DNA from: an uncultured Eubacteriales bacterium
Lineage (GTDB): Bacteria; Bacillota; Clostridia; Oscillospirales; Acutalibacteraceae
Length of the DNA stretch: 61,775 nucleotides
Direction of reading: 5' to 3'
Assembly (NCBI GenBank): GCA_934486915.1
Contig: CAKSRC010000004.1
Location: 1 to 61,775, forward strand
Part shown: positions 1-9,102 of the stretch, piece by piece
How the letters are laid out: each line of letters opens with the position of its first letter
How positions within the stretch are numbered: the stretch's first letter is position 1
Position numbers and translations under genes: made by a program
The notes under the pieces: generated by a model
What the model was told of the DNA's origin: nothing
Seen by the model: the letters and a program-made list of their open reading frames with translations, nothing else
Database searches by the model: none

Positions 1-92
1 AATATACAAAAAGCAGGCTAATTAAAATAAATTTGCCTCTTTTATTATGTCAAGTCTATATTCCATGGCGATTTTTTACTAAATTATAATAC

Positions 93-124
93 AAAAGGCC
101 ACCCTATTTTAAGGATGACCTTTT
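93..124 (-). terminator. Rho-independent terminator of the first beta-helix gene
   Basis: On the minus strand an AAAAGG...CCTTTT stem with a short internal mismatch is followed by a T-rich tail, 15 nt after the stop codon at 139. The same stem style (GGTCACC / GGTGACC-like arms) closes the two sister genes at 2687 and 5073. Bases 1-92 hold nothing I can identify. Confidence 0.75.
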
Positions 125-138
125 ATAATTATTGAAGA

Positions 139-2517
139 TTACTTCTCGAATCTCCTTTTTGTAACTATCATTCCCGCCGCTGCGATTATTAACATAGTTG
201 AAAGACCAAGTACATATGCGCCGTTTGAATTTTCACCTGTCACAGGAGCACCTTCTAAAGTAACTTCTTCTGCAGCGCTGTTTTCTAATGTTGATTGATT
301 GCTAGCTGCAGTTTCGTCCAAATCCTTTGCTTGATATATTGCATATGGTGAAAAATGTTTTAATGTTAACTTTACATACTTATCATTACTTGACAATTTA
401 TTTATTGTCCCAACATATTCAATGCTAATATTTTCAGTATCTTCTCCATTTATAAATATAGCCTTTAACTTATTTTTATCCCAACTTGGGTCTATCTTTA
501 CATAGCATGTCAAGTCCGAGTTTAATTCCGTGTATCCCTCTCCATCAGGGTTAATTACACCTATTAAGAAAATCTTTAATTTTCCACTTTCTATTTTTTC
601 TCTATACTTGCTGCCTATTCTATCATAGTATTGGCTTAAATCATCTATCACTTGCACATAAAATCTTGAGCCGTTTTCAAATAGCCCATCACTGTTGTCT
701 ATACCATACCAATTTCCGCTTCCGTCCGGCTTACTGTTTAACCACACTTCACCTTTTCCTGTAATTTCAGCACTCGCCTTACCATTTTCATCAATATAAT
801 AGGTTGCCTTCCTAACCTGCGCCATTTCACCCCATTCAGTTTTGTTTTCCGTATATATAAGTTTATCATTTATATATTCTAGATGAGCATTTGGGTCATC
901 AGCCTTAAAGCACTCTTTATCAGTTTGGGAAATAGTATATTCTTTATCAGCCTTCACTACCGTCCTGCCAAATTTAGAGTTTACTTTCATCGTTCCGTTA
1001 TATTCCCCTGAAATAACTATTTGATATTTAGAAGATGCAACCATTACATTATCATGCTTATCTTCGCCGTTGTCTATTACAGTTGCAGTTCCCTTTACGT
1101 TAAAATCACCACTTGAAAAATATACTCCGCTTCCCTTTTTTGCCTTATTGCCGTTAATAGTTCCTCCACTCATTTTAAAGGATTTATTACTATCAATATA
1201 TAAGCCGCCACCATAATTGTCTGCGGTGTTTTTAGAAATTGTTCCACCCTGCATTATAAAGGTAGAGTTTTTATCAATGTATACTCCTCCGCCGTTACTG
1301 CTCGATGTATTTTCTGAAATATCTCCGGCCTTCATAGTAAAAGTACCCTTGTTTAGCACACCACTATCTGTGTTCTTTGAAATTTCTCCGCCTTTCATTG
1401 TGAAAGTAGCCCCGTTATCGTTGTATACACCATAACTGGTATTTTTATAAATTTTTCCACTTTCCATTGTGAAAGTAGCTTTGCTATAGTTATATACACC
1501 GCAACCGGTATTTTGTGAAATTTCCCCGCCCTTCATTGTGAAAGTTCCTTCAACATTATATACACCATCACCATCAACTTGAGAAATCTTTCCTCCCTCC
1601 ATGGTGAAGTAACCCTTGTTTACCACAGCGTTGCCACTGTTATAACTATCATTAATATTGCATGATATTATTCCATCCTGCATTATAACGGTACCCGATT
1701 TACTGTTATATACTCCAAAACAACCATCTTGTGATGGATTTTCGTGAATTGCCCCGCCTGCCATTGTTATTTTGCCATCATTATATATAACATTTCCATA
1801 TGAAATATCATTGTTTACGATCTCTCCACCTGATATATTACAATTAGCATTGCTTCTATTATATATAATATAACAATCAGATTCCGTATTCATTATTTTA
1901 TTTTCAAATATTTCTCCGCCTGCCATTACAAAAGTTGAATTATCCCAATTAGATATGACATTGCTCTCCTTACAAAATACTTTGTTTTCGGATATCTCGC
2001 CGCCATTCATTATGAATGTTCCGTTTTTATTGTTATTTACAGCAGTTGTGCAAGTACTGTTTTTAATGGATACACAATTTATTATCTTTCCACCATTCAT
2101 GGTAAACTTAGAACCACTGCATATTTCGATTGCAGACTTCAAACTGTCAACAAAATTGCCGTCTACTGTTAAATCATCCATAGTAACACTGACATTAGGG
2201 GAAATTTCCAGCATAGTAGAATTATATGAATAAGCTCTAAGAAGTGTACCCCCACCCGTTAAGGTTATGTTTTTATTTATGCTTACCTTTTTATCTATCT
2301 TTACCGTGTCGCTAATCGATATAACCCCATTATCGCGGGTATTCTTTATCGCGTTTATGAGATCTTGGCTTGTACTAACACTTGCTTTACTTTCTGCAGA
2401 TGCAAATGCAGTAAAATTTGTAAAAGGAACACTTACAAACACAATCATAAATATTAAAATCCCGCCTAAAATTTGTTTAAATCCTATTTTAGTTTTTAAC
2501 TTAAGTCCTGGCATCAT
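139..2517 (-). CDS. Secreted beta-helix repeat surface protein, LPXTG-like anchor (paralogue A)
   Basis: This is a 792-residue predicted cell-surface protein; its ligand or substrate is unknown. Residues 1-41 form a signal peptide with a basic start, a hydrophobic core and a probable cut after FASA. Residues about 45-110 are a conserved lead-in containing ITLTGGGTLLRA. Residues about 120-480 are tandem rungs of the type FTMxGGxIxxN, typical of right-handed parallel beta-helices and reminiscent of the GGAI/FxxN repeats of chlamydial Pmp proteins. A conserved C-terminal module (about 570-730; WGEMAQVRKATYY to HFSPYAIYQAK) is shared with the two neighbours. The end carries APVTGEN (757-763), a hydrophobic span and KRRFEK, which resembles a sortase signal with a non-standard motif. 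The start has an AAAGGAGGG ribosome site. Anchoring is inferred; no sortase gene is in the window. Confidence 0.85.
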   Translation of the reverse strand: MMPGLKLKTKIGFKQILGGILIFMIVFVSVPFTNFTAFASAESKASVSTSQDLINAIKNTRDNGVISISDTVKIDKKVSINKNITLTGGGTLLRAYSYNSTMLEISPNVSVTMDDLTVDGNFVDSLKSAIEICSGSKFTMNGGKIINCVSIKNSTCTTAVNNNKNGTFIMNGGEISENKVFCKESNVISNWDNSTFVMAGGEIFENKIMNTESDCYIIYNRSNANCNISGGEIVNNDISYGNVIYNDGKITMAGGAIHENPSQDGCFGVYNSKSGTVIMQDGIISCNINDSYNSGNAVVNKGYFTMEGGKISQVDGDGVYNVEGTFTMKGGEISQNTGCGVYNYSKATFTMESGKIYKNTSYGVYNDNGATFTMKGGEISKNTDSGVLNKGTFTMKAGDISENTSSSNGGGVYIDKNSTFIMQGGTISKNTADNYGGGLYIDSNKSFKMSGGTINGNKAKKGSGVYFSSGDFNVKGTATVIDNGEDKHDNVMVASSKYQIVISGEYNGTMKVNSKFGRTVVKADKEYTISQTDKECFKADDPNAHLEYINDKLIYTENKTEWGEMAQVRKATYYIDENGKASAEITGKGEVWLNSKPDGSGNWYGIDNSDGLFENGSRFYVQVIDDLSQYYDRIGSKYREKIESGKLKIFLIGVINPDGEGYTELNSDLTCYVKIDPSWDKNKLKAIFINGEDTENISIEYVGTINKLSSNDKYVKLTLKHFSPYAIYQAKDLDETAASNQSTLENSAAEEVTLEGAPVTGENSNGAYVLGLSTMLIIAAAGMIVTKRRFEK

Positions 2518-2603
2518 GCCGCCCTCCTTTAATATTAAATATCTTAAACGTATCTATCTTTTTACATACTCCGCTAAAAGCAGATATAAGTTTTCATAAT
2601 CTG

Positions 2604-2672
2604 ATTATATACCCCTATTTCCAACATTTCAATATGGCATTGTGCACAAATATCACGCGCCTATTTTGTACA
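2604..2672 (-). promoter_or_regulatory. Promoter and palindromic box of beta-helix gene A
   Basis: On the minus strand the -35 is TTGAAA (2627-2632) and the -10 is TATAAT (2604-2609), with a 17-nt spacer. Exactly 10 nt upstream of the -35 lies a 30-bp imperfect palindrome (2643-2672) with arms TGTACAAAATA and TATTTGTGCA around a 9-nt centre. The same module, with identical spacing, precedes the two sister genes. Its position upstream of -35 suits an activator site, but repressor binding is not excluded. No regulator is identified. Confidence 0.75.
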
Positions 2673-2686
2673 TCCTTCACATAATT

Positions 2687-2718
2687 AAAGGCCACCCCAA
2701 AACAGGGGTGACCCTTTT
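2687..2718 (-). terminator. Terminator of the second beta-helix gene
   Basis: AAAGG.CCACCCC pairs with GGGGTGACCCTTT. It lies just after the stop codon at 2724 and between that gene and the upstream promoter of paralogue A, so the sister genes are separate transcription units. Confidence 0.75.
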
Positions 2719-2723
2719 AATCG

Positions 2724-4886
2724 CTAATTAAATTTTTTCTTTGTAAATACTATTCCTGCTAGCGCTAACATTGATATAGCTGAAAGGCCTAGTATATATC
2801 CATAGTTCACATTTTCTCCTGTTGCAGGAACGCCCTCTAAACTGCTTTCATCAGCAGCGCTGTTTTCTACTACCGGTTGATTGATAGTTGTATTTTCCTT
2901 CAAATCCTTTGCTTGATATATTGCATATGGTGAAAAGTGCTTTAATGTTAATTTTACAAACTTATCTCCACTTGATGGACTTTCTATTGTTCCCATGTAC
3001 TCAACATCTATTTTTTCTGTCTTTTCGCCGTTTATAAAGATAGCCTTTAGCTTGTCTTTGTCCCAGTTAGGATCTACTTTTACATAACAGTTTATCTCTG
3101 TATCCAAGTTGGTATATTCATTTCCATCAGGGTCAATTACACCTATTAGGAAGACTTTCAATTTTCCGTCCTCTATTTTGTCTCTATATTCACTTCCTAT
3201 TTTATCATAGTACTTGCTTATGTCGTCAATTACTTGGACATAGAATCTTGAACCAATTTTAAATGTTCCTTGGCTGTTGTCTATGCAGTACCAGCTGCCA
3301 CTTCCGTCTAACTTGGTATTTAGCCATACCTTTCTATTACCTGTGATCTCAGTACTTGACCTACCATTTTCATCCACATAGTATGTAGCTTTCTTGATCT
3401 GCGTCATTTGACCCCATTCGGTCTTGTTCTTAGTATATACAAGTGTATTGTTAACAAAGTTCAAATAAGCATCCGAACCATCAGCCTCAAAACAACTTAT
3501 ATCACTTTCTGTCATAATATAACCATCATCTGCTTTTACAGCTACATTACCAAATTTAGAATTCACCTTAATTTTCCCACTAAATTCACCTGTAACAATT
3601 ACCGAATAATATGAAGATATAACTCTTACATTATCATTTTTATCGTTGCCGTCTATTGTTGCTGTACCCTGCACTTTAACTATACCGTAGTTATATACCC
3701 CACTGTCGCTATTAGCAGTATTTTCGCTAATTGTTCCCCCGGTCATCGTAAGGGTTCCTTTATTATATACACCTCCACCGGCCCAATTAGAAGTGTTTTT
3801 GCTTATTGTCCCCCCTGCCATAGTGAGGCTTGCTCTAGAATCATTATTTATGCCGCCACCATACTTGTTTGCAGTGTTTTCGCTAATGGTGCCACCATTC
3901 ATATTAAAGATTACTCCATTATGTACTCCGCCACCAGTTTTTGCCCAGTTTCCTTTGATTTCTCCTCCACCCATTGTGAAGACTCCTTTAGAATTACATA
4001 TGCCACCACCAGTAATTTCGGCAGTGTTGTTACTGATTGTACCACCACTCATATTAATAACGCCTTCATTACATACACCTCCACCATCTCCATAATATAC
4101 AGGATCTCTCCAATTTGTAAGTTCCTTGCTATATGCCCTATTTTCGTTAATTTTTCCCTCTGTCATTGTAAATGTCCCGGAAAGATTATATACACCACCA
4201 CCTTTTTTGCTAGCAGTGTTTTTGCTGATTACTCCCCCGTTCATTGTAAAGGTCCCTGTATTATATACACCTCCACCGGACGTAGCCGTATTTTCGCTTA
4301 TTGTTCCACCGGTCATTCTAAAGGTTCCTGCATTATATACACCTCCGTTGGTATTAGCATTATTTTTGCTTATCGTTCCTCCGTTCATCGTAAAGGTTCC
4401 TCTATTACATACACCGCCACCTTCACCATAGCAATTATTATTATTCCTTATTGTTCCACCGTTCATGGTAAATGAGGCATTCTTATTTATGCAAACTGCT
4501 GGTTCTTTACATTTTTCAACAAAATTACCTTCTATGCTTATTCCTTCCATAGTCACATTTGCCTTAGAATCAAGGTTTAGCATTATACCATTAAAATCTA
4601 CGTTACGAAGTAGAATTCCGTTTCCTTTTAACGTTATAGTTTTCTTTTTTATTTTTATTTCTTTGTCTATTATCACAGTACCATTTATTAATATACTATC
4701 ACCATTTTTTGCCTTCTTAATCACTTTTATAAGGTCTTCACTTGATCCACCATCTATTTGACGTTCCGTGGCCGCAAATGTAGTGAGCCCCGTAAATATC
4801 ATACTTGTAAATACAAGCATAAACGTTAAAATTCCACTTAGAATCCGTTTCAAGCCTATTTTTGTTTTTAACTTAGACTTTTCCAT
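2724..4886 (-). CDS. Secreted beta-helix repeat surface protein, LPXTG-like anchor (paralogue B)
   Basis: This 720-residue paralogue of its neighbours has a signal peptide (cut near TTFAA, about residue 39), a lead-in with ITLKGNGILLRN, and a long array of glycine-rich rungs FTMNGGTISxNxAxxGGGVYN (about 130-420), more regular than in paralogue A. It then has the shared C-terminal module and an end carrying VPATGEN (686-692), a hydrophobic stretch and KKKFN. The C-terminal module DNA (about 2930-3420) is almost identical to that of the third gene (about 5270-5770), pointing to recent duplication or gene conversion. The start at 4886 follows AAGGAGG. Role inferred: cell-wall-attached adhesin or carbohydrate-interacting protein. 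No catalytic motif is visible. Confidence 0.85.
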   Translation of the reverse strand: MEKSKLKTKIGLKRILSGILTFMLVFTSMIFTGLTTFAATERQIDGGSSEDLIKVIKKAKNGDSILINGTVIIDKEIKIKKKTITLKGNGILLRNVDFNGIMLNLDSKANVTMEGISIEGNFVEKCKEPAVCINKNASFTMNGGTIRNNNNCYGEGGGVCNRGTFTMNGGTISKNNANTNGGVYNAGTFRMTGGTISENTATSGGGVYNTGTFTMNGGVISKNTASKKGGGVYNLSGTFTMTEGKINENRAYSKELTNWRDPVYYGDGGGVCNEGVINMSGGTISNNTAEITGGGICNSKGVFTMGGGEIKGNWAKTGGGVHNGVIFNMNGGTISENTANKYGGGINNDSRASLTMAGGTISKNTSNWAGGGVYNKGTLTMTGGTISENTANSDSGVYNYGIVKVQGTATIDGNDKNDNVRVISSYYSVIVTGEFSGKIKVNSKFGNVAVKADDGYIMTESDISCFEADGSDAYLNFVNNTLVYTKNKTEWGQMTQIKKATYYVDENGRSSTEITGNRKVWLNTKLDGSGSWYCIDNSQGTFKIGSRFYVQVIDDISKYYDKIGSEYRDKIEDGKLKVFLIGVIDPDGNEYTNLDTEINCYVKVDPNWDKDKLKAIFINGEKTEKIDVEYMGTIESPSSGDKFVKLTLKHFSPYAIYQAKDLKENTTINQPVVENSAADESSLEGVPATGENVNYGYILGLSAISMLALAGIVFTKKKFN

Positions 4887-4989
4887 TATATTGTCCTCCT
4901 TATGTTATTAAGATATTCAAAAATGCAAATATATCTATTCGTTGTGAAAAAAGCACCTCCTAAAAATAGACACAAATTTTTACAGTTCT

Positions 4990-5058
4990 AGTATATATCA
5001 ATATTTCCAACATTTCAATATGGCATTGTGCACAAATATCACGCACCTATTTTGTACA
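4990..5058 (-). promoter_or_regulatory. Promoter and palindromic box of beta-helix gene B
   Basis: The -35 is TTGAAA (5013-5018) and the -10 is TATACT (4990-4995), with a 17-nt spacer. The 30-bp palindrome is at 5029-5058, again 10 nt upstream of -35, with arms TGTACAAAATA and TATTTGTGCA. The leader to the start codon is about 100 nt. Confidence 0.75.
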
Positions 5059-5072
5059 CCTTTCACATAATT

Positions 5073-5106
5073 AAAGGCCACCCCCAAAACGGAGGTGACC
5101 CTTTTA
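5073..5106 (-). terminator. Terminator of the third beta-helix gene
   Basis: A stem built from AAAGG.CCACC and GGTGACC.CTTTT lies directly after the stop codon at 5111. It is nearly the same sequence as the terminator at 2687, so the duplicated unit seems to have included box, promoter, gene and terminator. Confidence 0.75.
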
Positions 5107-5110
5107 ATCA

Positions 5111-7933
5111 CTAATTAAATTTTTTCTTTATGAATATTACCCCCACCAAGGCTACTATCGCCATAGTTGAAAGGCCTAGTATATATCCATAGTTCACATT
5201 TTCTCCTGTTGCAAAAACATTGTTTAAGTTACTATCCTCGATAGCTTCATTTTCTTGAGATTTTGCTTGATATATTGCATATGGTGAAAAGTGCTTTAAT
5301 GTTAATTTTACAAACTTATCTCCACTTGATGGACTTTCTATTGTTCCCATGTACTCAACATCTATTTTTTCTGTCTTTTCGCCGTTTATAAAGATAGCCT
5401 TTAGCTTGTCTTTGTCCCAGTTAGGGTCTACCTTTACATAGCAGTTTAAATCTGTATCCAAATTTATGTATTCTTTTCCGTCCGGATCAGTTACACCTAT
5501 TAGGAAGATTTTTAATTTCCCATTTTCTATTTTGTCTCTATATTCACTTCCTATTTTATCGTAGTACTTGCTTATATCATCAATTACTTGGACATAGAAT
5601 CTTGAACCGACTTTAAATGTTCCCTGACTGTTGTCTATGCAATACCAGCTGCCACTTCCGTCTAACTTGGTATTTAGCCATACTTTTCCATTTCCTGTAA
5701 TCTCAGTGCTTGACCTACCATTTTCATCCACATAGTATGTAGCTCTCGCGCGGTGAACCATTTGACCCCATTCAGCCCTGTTCTTCATGTATACAATAGC
5801 ATTGTCAACAAAATTCAAATATGCATCTGAACCATCTGCTTTAAAGCAACTTGCATCACCTTGTGTCATGGTATAACCATCAGCTGCTTTTACAACTACA
5901 TTACTAAATTCAGAGTTTAACCTAATCACTCCATTATATTCACCCGAAACAATGATTGGATAATTTGAAGATTCAACCCTTACATTGTCATTTTTATCAT
6001 TGTTGTTTATAACCGCTGTATCCTGCACCTCAAACCTACCTTTATTTAGATACAACCCCCCAGCTAGTTCACTTGCACTATTTCCTGATATTGTTCCGTC
6101 AGTCATTTTAAAGGTATTATTGATATATACACCACCACCATTAGTTGCAGTGTTTTTACTGATTGTTCCTCCACTCATTGTAAAGGTTTTCGACTGATGA
6201 TACACTCCACCGCCATTTATTTTTGCAGTATTTTCGCTGATTACTCCTCCGGTCATTGTAAAAGTTCCGTTATTGCAATTATTTATGCCACCACCATTAA
6301 CTGCAGTGTTTTTGCTAATTGTTCCACCGCTCATTTTAAATTTTCCTGTATTTTCCACACCGCCACTGTCTCTATTTGAAGAATTTCCTGTGATTGTCCC
6401 ACCATTCATTGTAAAGTTTCCATTGGAATTATATACGCCACCAATGACAGAGGCTGTATTTTGACTTATTGTTCCTCCGTTCATCGTGAAGGTTCCATTG
6501 TAATTATATACACCACCGGCAGTACTAGCAGTATTATTATTAATTTTTCCACTGTTCATAGTAAATGAAGCACTTGAATTTATATAAACGGCTGAACCTG
6601 TACTGCCGACAATATTATTTCCATCTATAGTTATTCCTTCCATAGTCACATTTGCATTAGAATTAATATTTACCATTTTACCTTTAAAACCTTCGGCACG
6701 AAGTAGAGTCCCTTTTCCTTTTAATGCTACATTTCCTTTTAATTCTAATGTTTTGTCTATAACCACTGTACTATCAATTGACACTAAGCCGCCGTTGGAT
6801 GAAGCATTGTTAATAGCATTTTGAATATTTTGTTTGTATACAAGTGTATTATTTGTGAGTTCTAAATAATCATTTTTGCTATCTGCCTTAAAGTGGGATG
6901 CATCATCCTGTGTGATGGTGTAATCATTCGCTGCCTTTACTGCCGTCATATCAAAGTTTTGCTTTAAGCCTATAGCGCCATTAAACTTTCCTGCAACCGT
7001 TATGTAATTATCTTCAGAGGCAAACATCACATTATCATTTTTATCGTTGCCATCTATTGTTGCTGTATTTTGTACCTCAAATGTGCCCTTATCAGAATAC
7101 AATCCTCCACCTAGTTTACTTGCAGTATTTCCGGATATTGTTCCGCCGGTCATTTTAAATACACTCTGGTTATATACTCCACCGCCATATTGTGCGTTGT
7201 TTTCCTTGACCATTCCTCCGCTCATTTGTAAGGTCCCTATATTTCTTATACCACCACCATTTCCTTTTGTAGTGTTTCCGCTGATTATTCCGCCGGTCAT
7301 TGTAAAGGTTCCCGCGCTTCCTACTCCACCACTGTCTTTATCTGAAGAATTTCCGGTAATTGTTCCACCGCTCATTGTAAAGATCGATTGGTTACTTACA
7401 CCACCGCTATAAGATTTGGCTTTGTTTCCGCTTATTGCTCCTCCGTTTATCGTTAGGGTTCCTACATTATATACACCGCCACCACTGTCAGCATTATTAT
7501 TCTTAATTGTTCCGCTCTTCATCGTAAATGAGGCATTTTTATTTATATAAACAGCTGAGTCTGTACTATCGGAAATATTATTTCCGTCTATAGTTATTTC
7601 TTCTATAGTCACATTTGCATTAGAGCCAATGTTTAGCATTATGCTCTTAAAATTCTCGGCACGGAGCAAAGTTCCCTTACCTTTTAATGTTATATTCTTA
7701 TTTATTGTTACCTTCTTGTCTATATTTACAGTATCATTAATTAATATAGCATCTCCATTACCTGCACTATTGATCGCATTTATAAGATCTCGACTTGACC
7801 CGCCATTCACTTGATGTTCCTCAGCCGCAAACGTAGTAAACTCAGTAATTGGTATACTTGTAAATACAAGCATAAATGTTAAAATTCCGCTTAAAATTTG
7901 TTTCAAACCTATTTTCAACTTAGACCCTGACAT
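5111..7933 (-). CDS. Secreted double beta-helix repeat surface protein (paralogue C)
   Basis: About 940 residues from the ATG at 7933, chosen because GGGAGGG sits just upstream; an in-frame start at 7978 lacks a site. It has a signal peptide (cut near TTFAA). It then has two beta-helix blocks, about 45-365 and about 370-690. Each opens with a lead-in (KGKGTLLRA) and a run of FTMxGGxIxxN rungs, and closes with EVQxTAxI..NDKNDNV. The shared C-terminal module follows and is nearly identical in DNA to paralogue B. The tail reads VFATGEN (906-912), hydrophobic span, KKKFN. The proline seen in both sisters is replaced by Phe, so sortase recognition may be lost or relaxed. Function unknown; surface location inferred. 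Confidence 0.85.
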   Translation of the reverse strand: MSGSKLKIGLKQILSGILTFMLVFTSIPITEFTTFAAEEHQVNGGSSRDLINAINSAGNGDAILINDTVNIDKKVTINKNITLKGKGTLLRAENFKSIMLNIGSNANVTIEEITIDGNNISDSTDSAVYINKNASFTMKSGTIKNNNADSGGGVYNVGTLTINGGAISGNKAKSYSGGVSNQSIFTMSGGTITGNSSDKDSGGVGSAGTFTMTGGIISGNTTKGNGGGIRNIGTLQMSGGMVKENNAQYGGGVYNQSVFKMTGGTISGNTASKLGGGLYSDKGTFEVQNTATIDGNDKNDNVMFASEDNYITVAGKFNGAIGLKQNFDMTAVKAANDYTITQDDASHFKADSKNDYLELTNNTLVYKQNIQNAINNASSNGGLVSIDSTVVIDKTLELKGNVALKGKGTLLRAEGFKGKMVNINSNANVTMEGITIDGNNIVGSTGSAVYINSSASFTMNSGKINNNTASTAGGVYNYNGTFTMNGGTISQNTASVIGGVYNSNGNFTMNGGTITGNSSNRDSGGVENTGKFKMSGGTISKNTAVNGGGINNCNNGTFTMTGGVISENTAKINGGGVYHQSKTFTMSGGTISKNTATNGGGVYINNTFKMTDGTISGNSASELAGGLYLNKGRFEVQDTAVINNNDKNDNVRVESSNYPIIVSGEYNGVIRLNSEFSNVVVKAADGYTMTQGDASCFKADGSDAYLNFVDNAIVYMKNRAEWGQMVHRARATYYVDENGRSSTEITGNGKVWLNTKLDGSGSWYCIDNSQGTFKVGSRFYVQVIDDISKYYDKIGSEYRDKIENGKLKIFLIGVTDPDGKEYINLDTDLNCYVKVDPNWDKDKLKAIFINGEKTEKIDVEYMGTIESPSSGDKFVKLTLKHFSPYAIYQAKSQENEAIEDSNLNNVFATGENVNYGYILGLSTMAIVALVGVIFIKKKFN

Positions 7934-8034
7934 TATGTCGCCCTCCCTTATTTTTAAACTTTCCAAAACCTCAAACATATCTATTGTTGTGTAATCGTCG
8001 CCTCCTAAAAATAGATATAAACTTTCATACTTCG

Positions 8035-8103
8035 ATTATATACCCTTACCTCCAATATTTCAATATGGCATTATGCACAAATATCACGTGCCTATTTTGT
8101 GCA
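8035..8103 (-). promoter_or_regulatory. Promoter and palindromic box of beta-helix gene C
   Basis: The -35 is TTGAAA (8058-8063) and the -10 is TATAAT (8035-8040), with a 17-nt spacer. The palindrome at 8074-8103 is the most symmetric of the three, with TGCACAAAATA facing TATTTGTGCA. The 10-nt distance to -35 is kept. Confidence 0.75.
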
Positions 8104-8120
8104 CTTTGACTATCATTATT

Positions 8121-8155
8121 ATATAACAAAAAACACCTAAGTAAACTTAGGTGTT
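8121..8155 (-). terminator. Terminator of the MerR-family gene
   Basis: A perfect 10-bp stem, AACACCTAAG and CTTAGGTGTT, is followed on the minus strand by TTTTTTGTT. It lies about 90 nt after the stop codon at 8242. The stretch 8156-8241 contains nothing recognisable. Confidence 0.8.
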
Positions 8156-8241
8156 GAAAACTTGTATTTTTACTTTTCTAAATTGTCCATATAATAATTC
8201 ATGGCACTAATTAGGAATTCATATGACCCTTCACCATACAA

Positions 8242-9078
8242 CTAGTCATGCTTTTTAATATATGATTTAGTATATTCTTCTACTTGCTTAGCCATTTCAT
8301 CACTTAGCTCTTGTGAACCATTCTTGAATAAATCTCTGGATTTAGTCATTTCCTTCATACCAACGCCCATCATCTTTTTATTATAATTATCAACCTCTAA
8401 AATCAATTTTTGCACTTCATGACAACTTACGTCCTTGTCTCTTAATTCACCAATTTGTTTGTAAAGTTCTTTTATATCTTCTATGTCACTATTAATACTT
8501 TCTAACCTTTTGGGACATTTTTTTATTTCCTCAAGATAATTTTCTAAGCTTCCATACATTTCCTTTATAGATTCAGTATGTGATAATATATACTCCATAT
8601 AATTACCACTGCCAGTAAACAAACTTTTATTTTCCGGACACCAATGATCTTTTAAAGGATAGTCCCCACCCTTTGTATTTCTTATGAGCTTAAAATTCTC
8701 ATCTATAGTTTTTTCTATTTCTTTTATAATCTTAAATTCAGCAAAATTCATAGTATTTGGCTCCTTTATTATCTTATCAACTAATGATATTAAATTATTT
8801 ATACAATCTCTTTTAAGGATAAGTAAGTTCTTATGATTTTCTAAAAGTTTTATCCTATCAATATTTGGATTATCAAGTATCAATTTAATATCTTTAAGAG
8901 GCATACCAACTTCTTTGAAAAATAAAATTTGCTGCAAAATACCCAAGGCTTCATCGTCATAAAGCCTATACCCCGATTCTGAAATCTCAGTTGGCTTAAG
9001 TAAACCAATCTCATCGTAATATCGTATTGCACGTCTGCTAATACCCGTCATTTTTGCTATATCATTTACTGTTTTCAA
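8242..9078 (-). CDS. MerR-family transcriptional regulator with effector-type C-terminal domain
   Basis: A 278-residue DNA-binding regulator. Residues 1-70 are a clear MerR winged helix (VNDIAKMTGISRRAIRYYDEIGLL, then the GYRLYDDEAL wing), followed by a helical dimerisation segment. Residues about 130-278 are a helical, charged domain that loosely resembles the TipAS drug-binding fold; that assignment is tentative. The start is TTG at 9078, preceded by GGGGAGAG. Its promoter has the 19-bp spacer typical of MerR targets, suggesting autoregulation. It precedes the three beta-helix genes on the same strand but is separated from them by a terminator. Nothing in the sequence proves that it controls them, and their promoters have 17-bp spacers. 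Confidence 0.85.
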   Translation of the reverse strand: MKTVNDIAKMTGISRRAIRYYDEIGLLKPTEISESGYRLYDDEALGILQQILFFKEVGMPLKDIKLILDNPNIDRIKLLENHKNLLILKRDCINNLISLVDKIIKEPNTMNFAEFKIIKEIEKTIDENFKLIRNTKGGDYPLKDHWCPENKSLFTGSGNYMEYILSHTESIKEMYGSLENYLEEIKKCPKRLESINSDIEDIKELYKQIGELRDKDVSCHEVQKLILEVDNYNKKMMGVGMKEMTKSRDLFKNGSQELSDEMAKQVEEYTKSYIKKHD

Positions 9079-9102
9079 AAGAACTCTCCCCTCTCTATTT
9101 CA

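Noticed and set aside
1217..7412. Many ORFs antisense to the beta-helix genes (for example 3921-4475, 7047-7412), with repeats rich in Pro and hydrophobic residues
   Set aside because: They are the reverse reading of the regular Gly/Asn repeat codons, have no ribosome sites or promoters, and vanish where the repeats stop.
2724..7933. Regularly spaced short repeats that could look like a CRISPR array
   Set aside because: The repeats are in frame, imperfect, and encode beta-helix rungs; there are no unique spacers and no cas genes.
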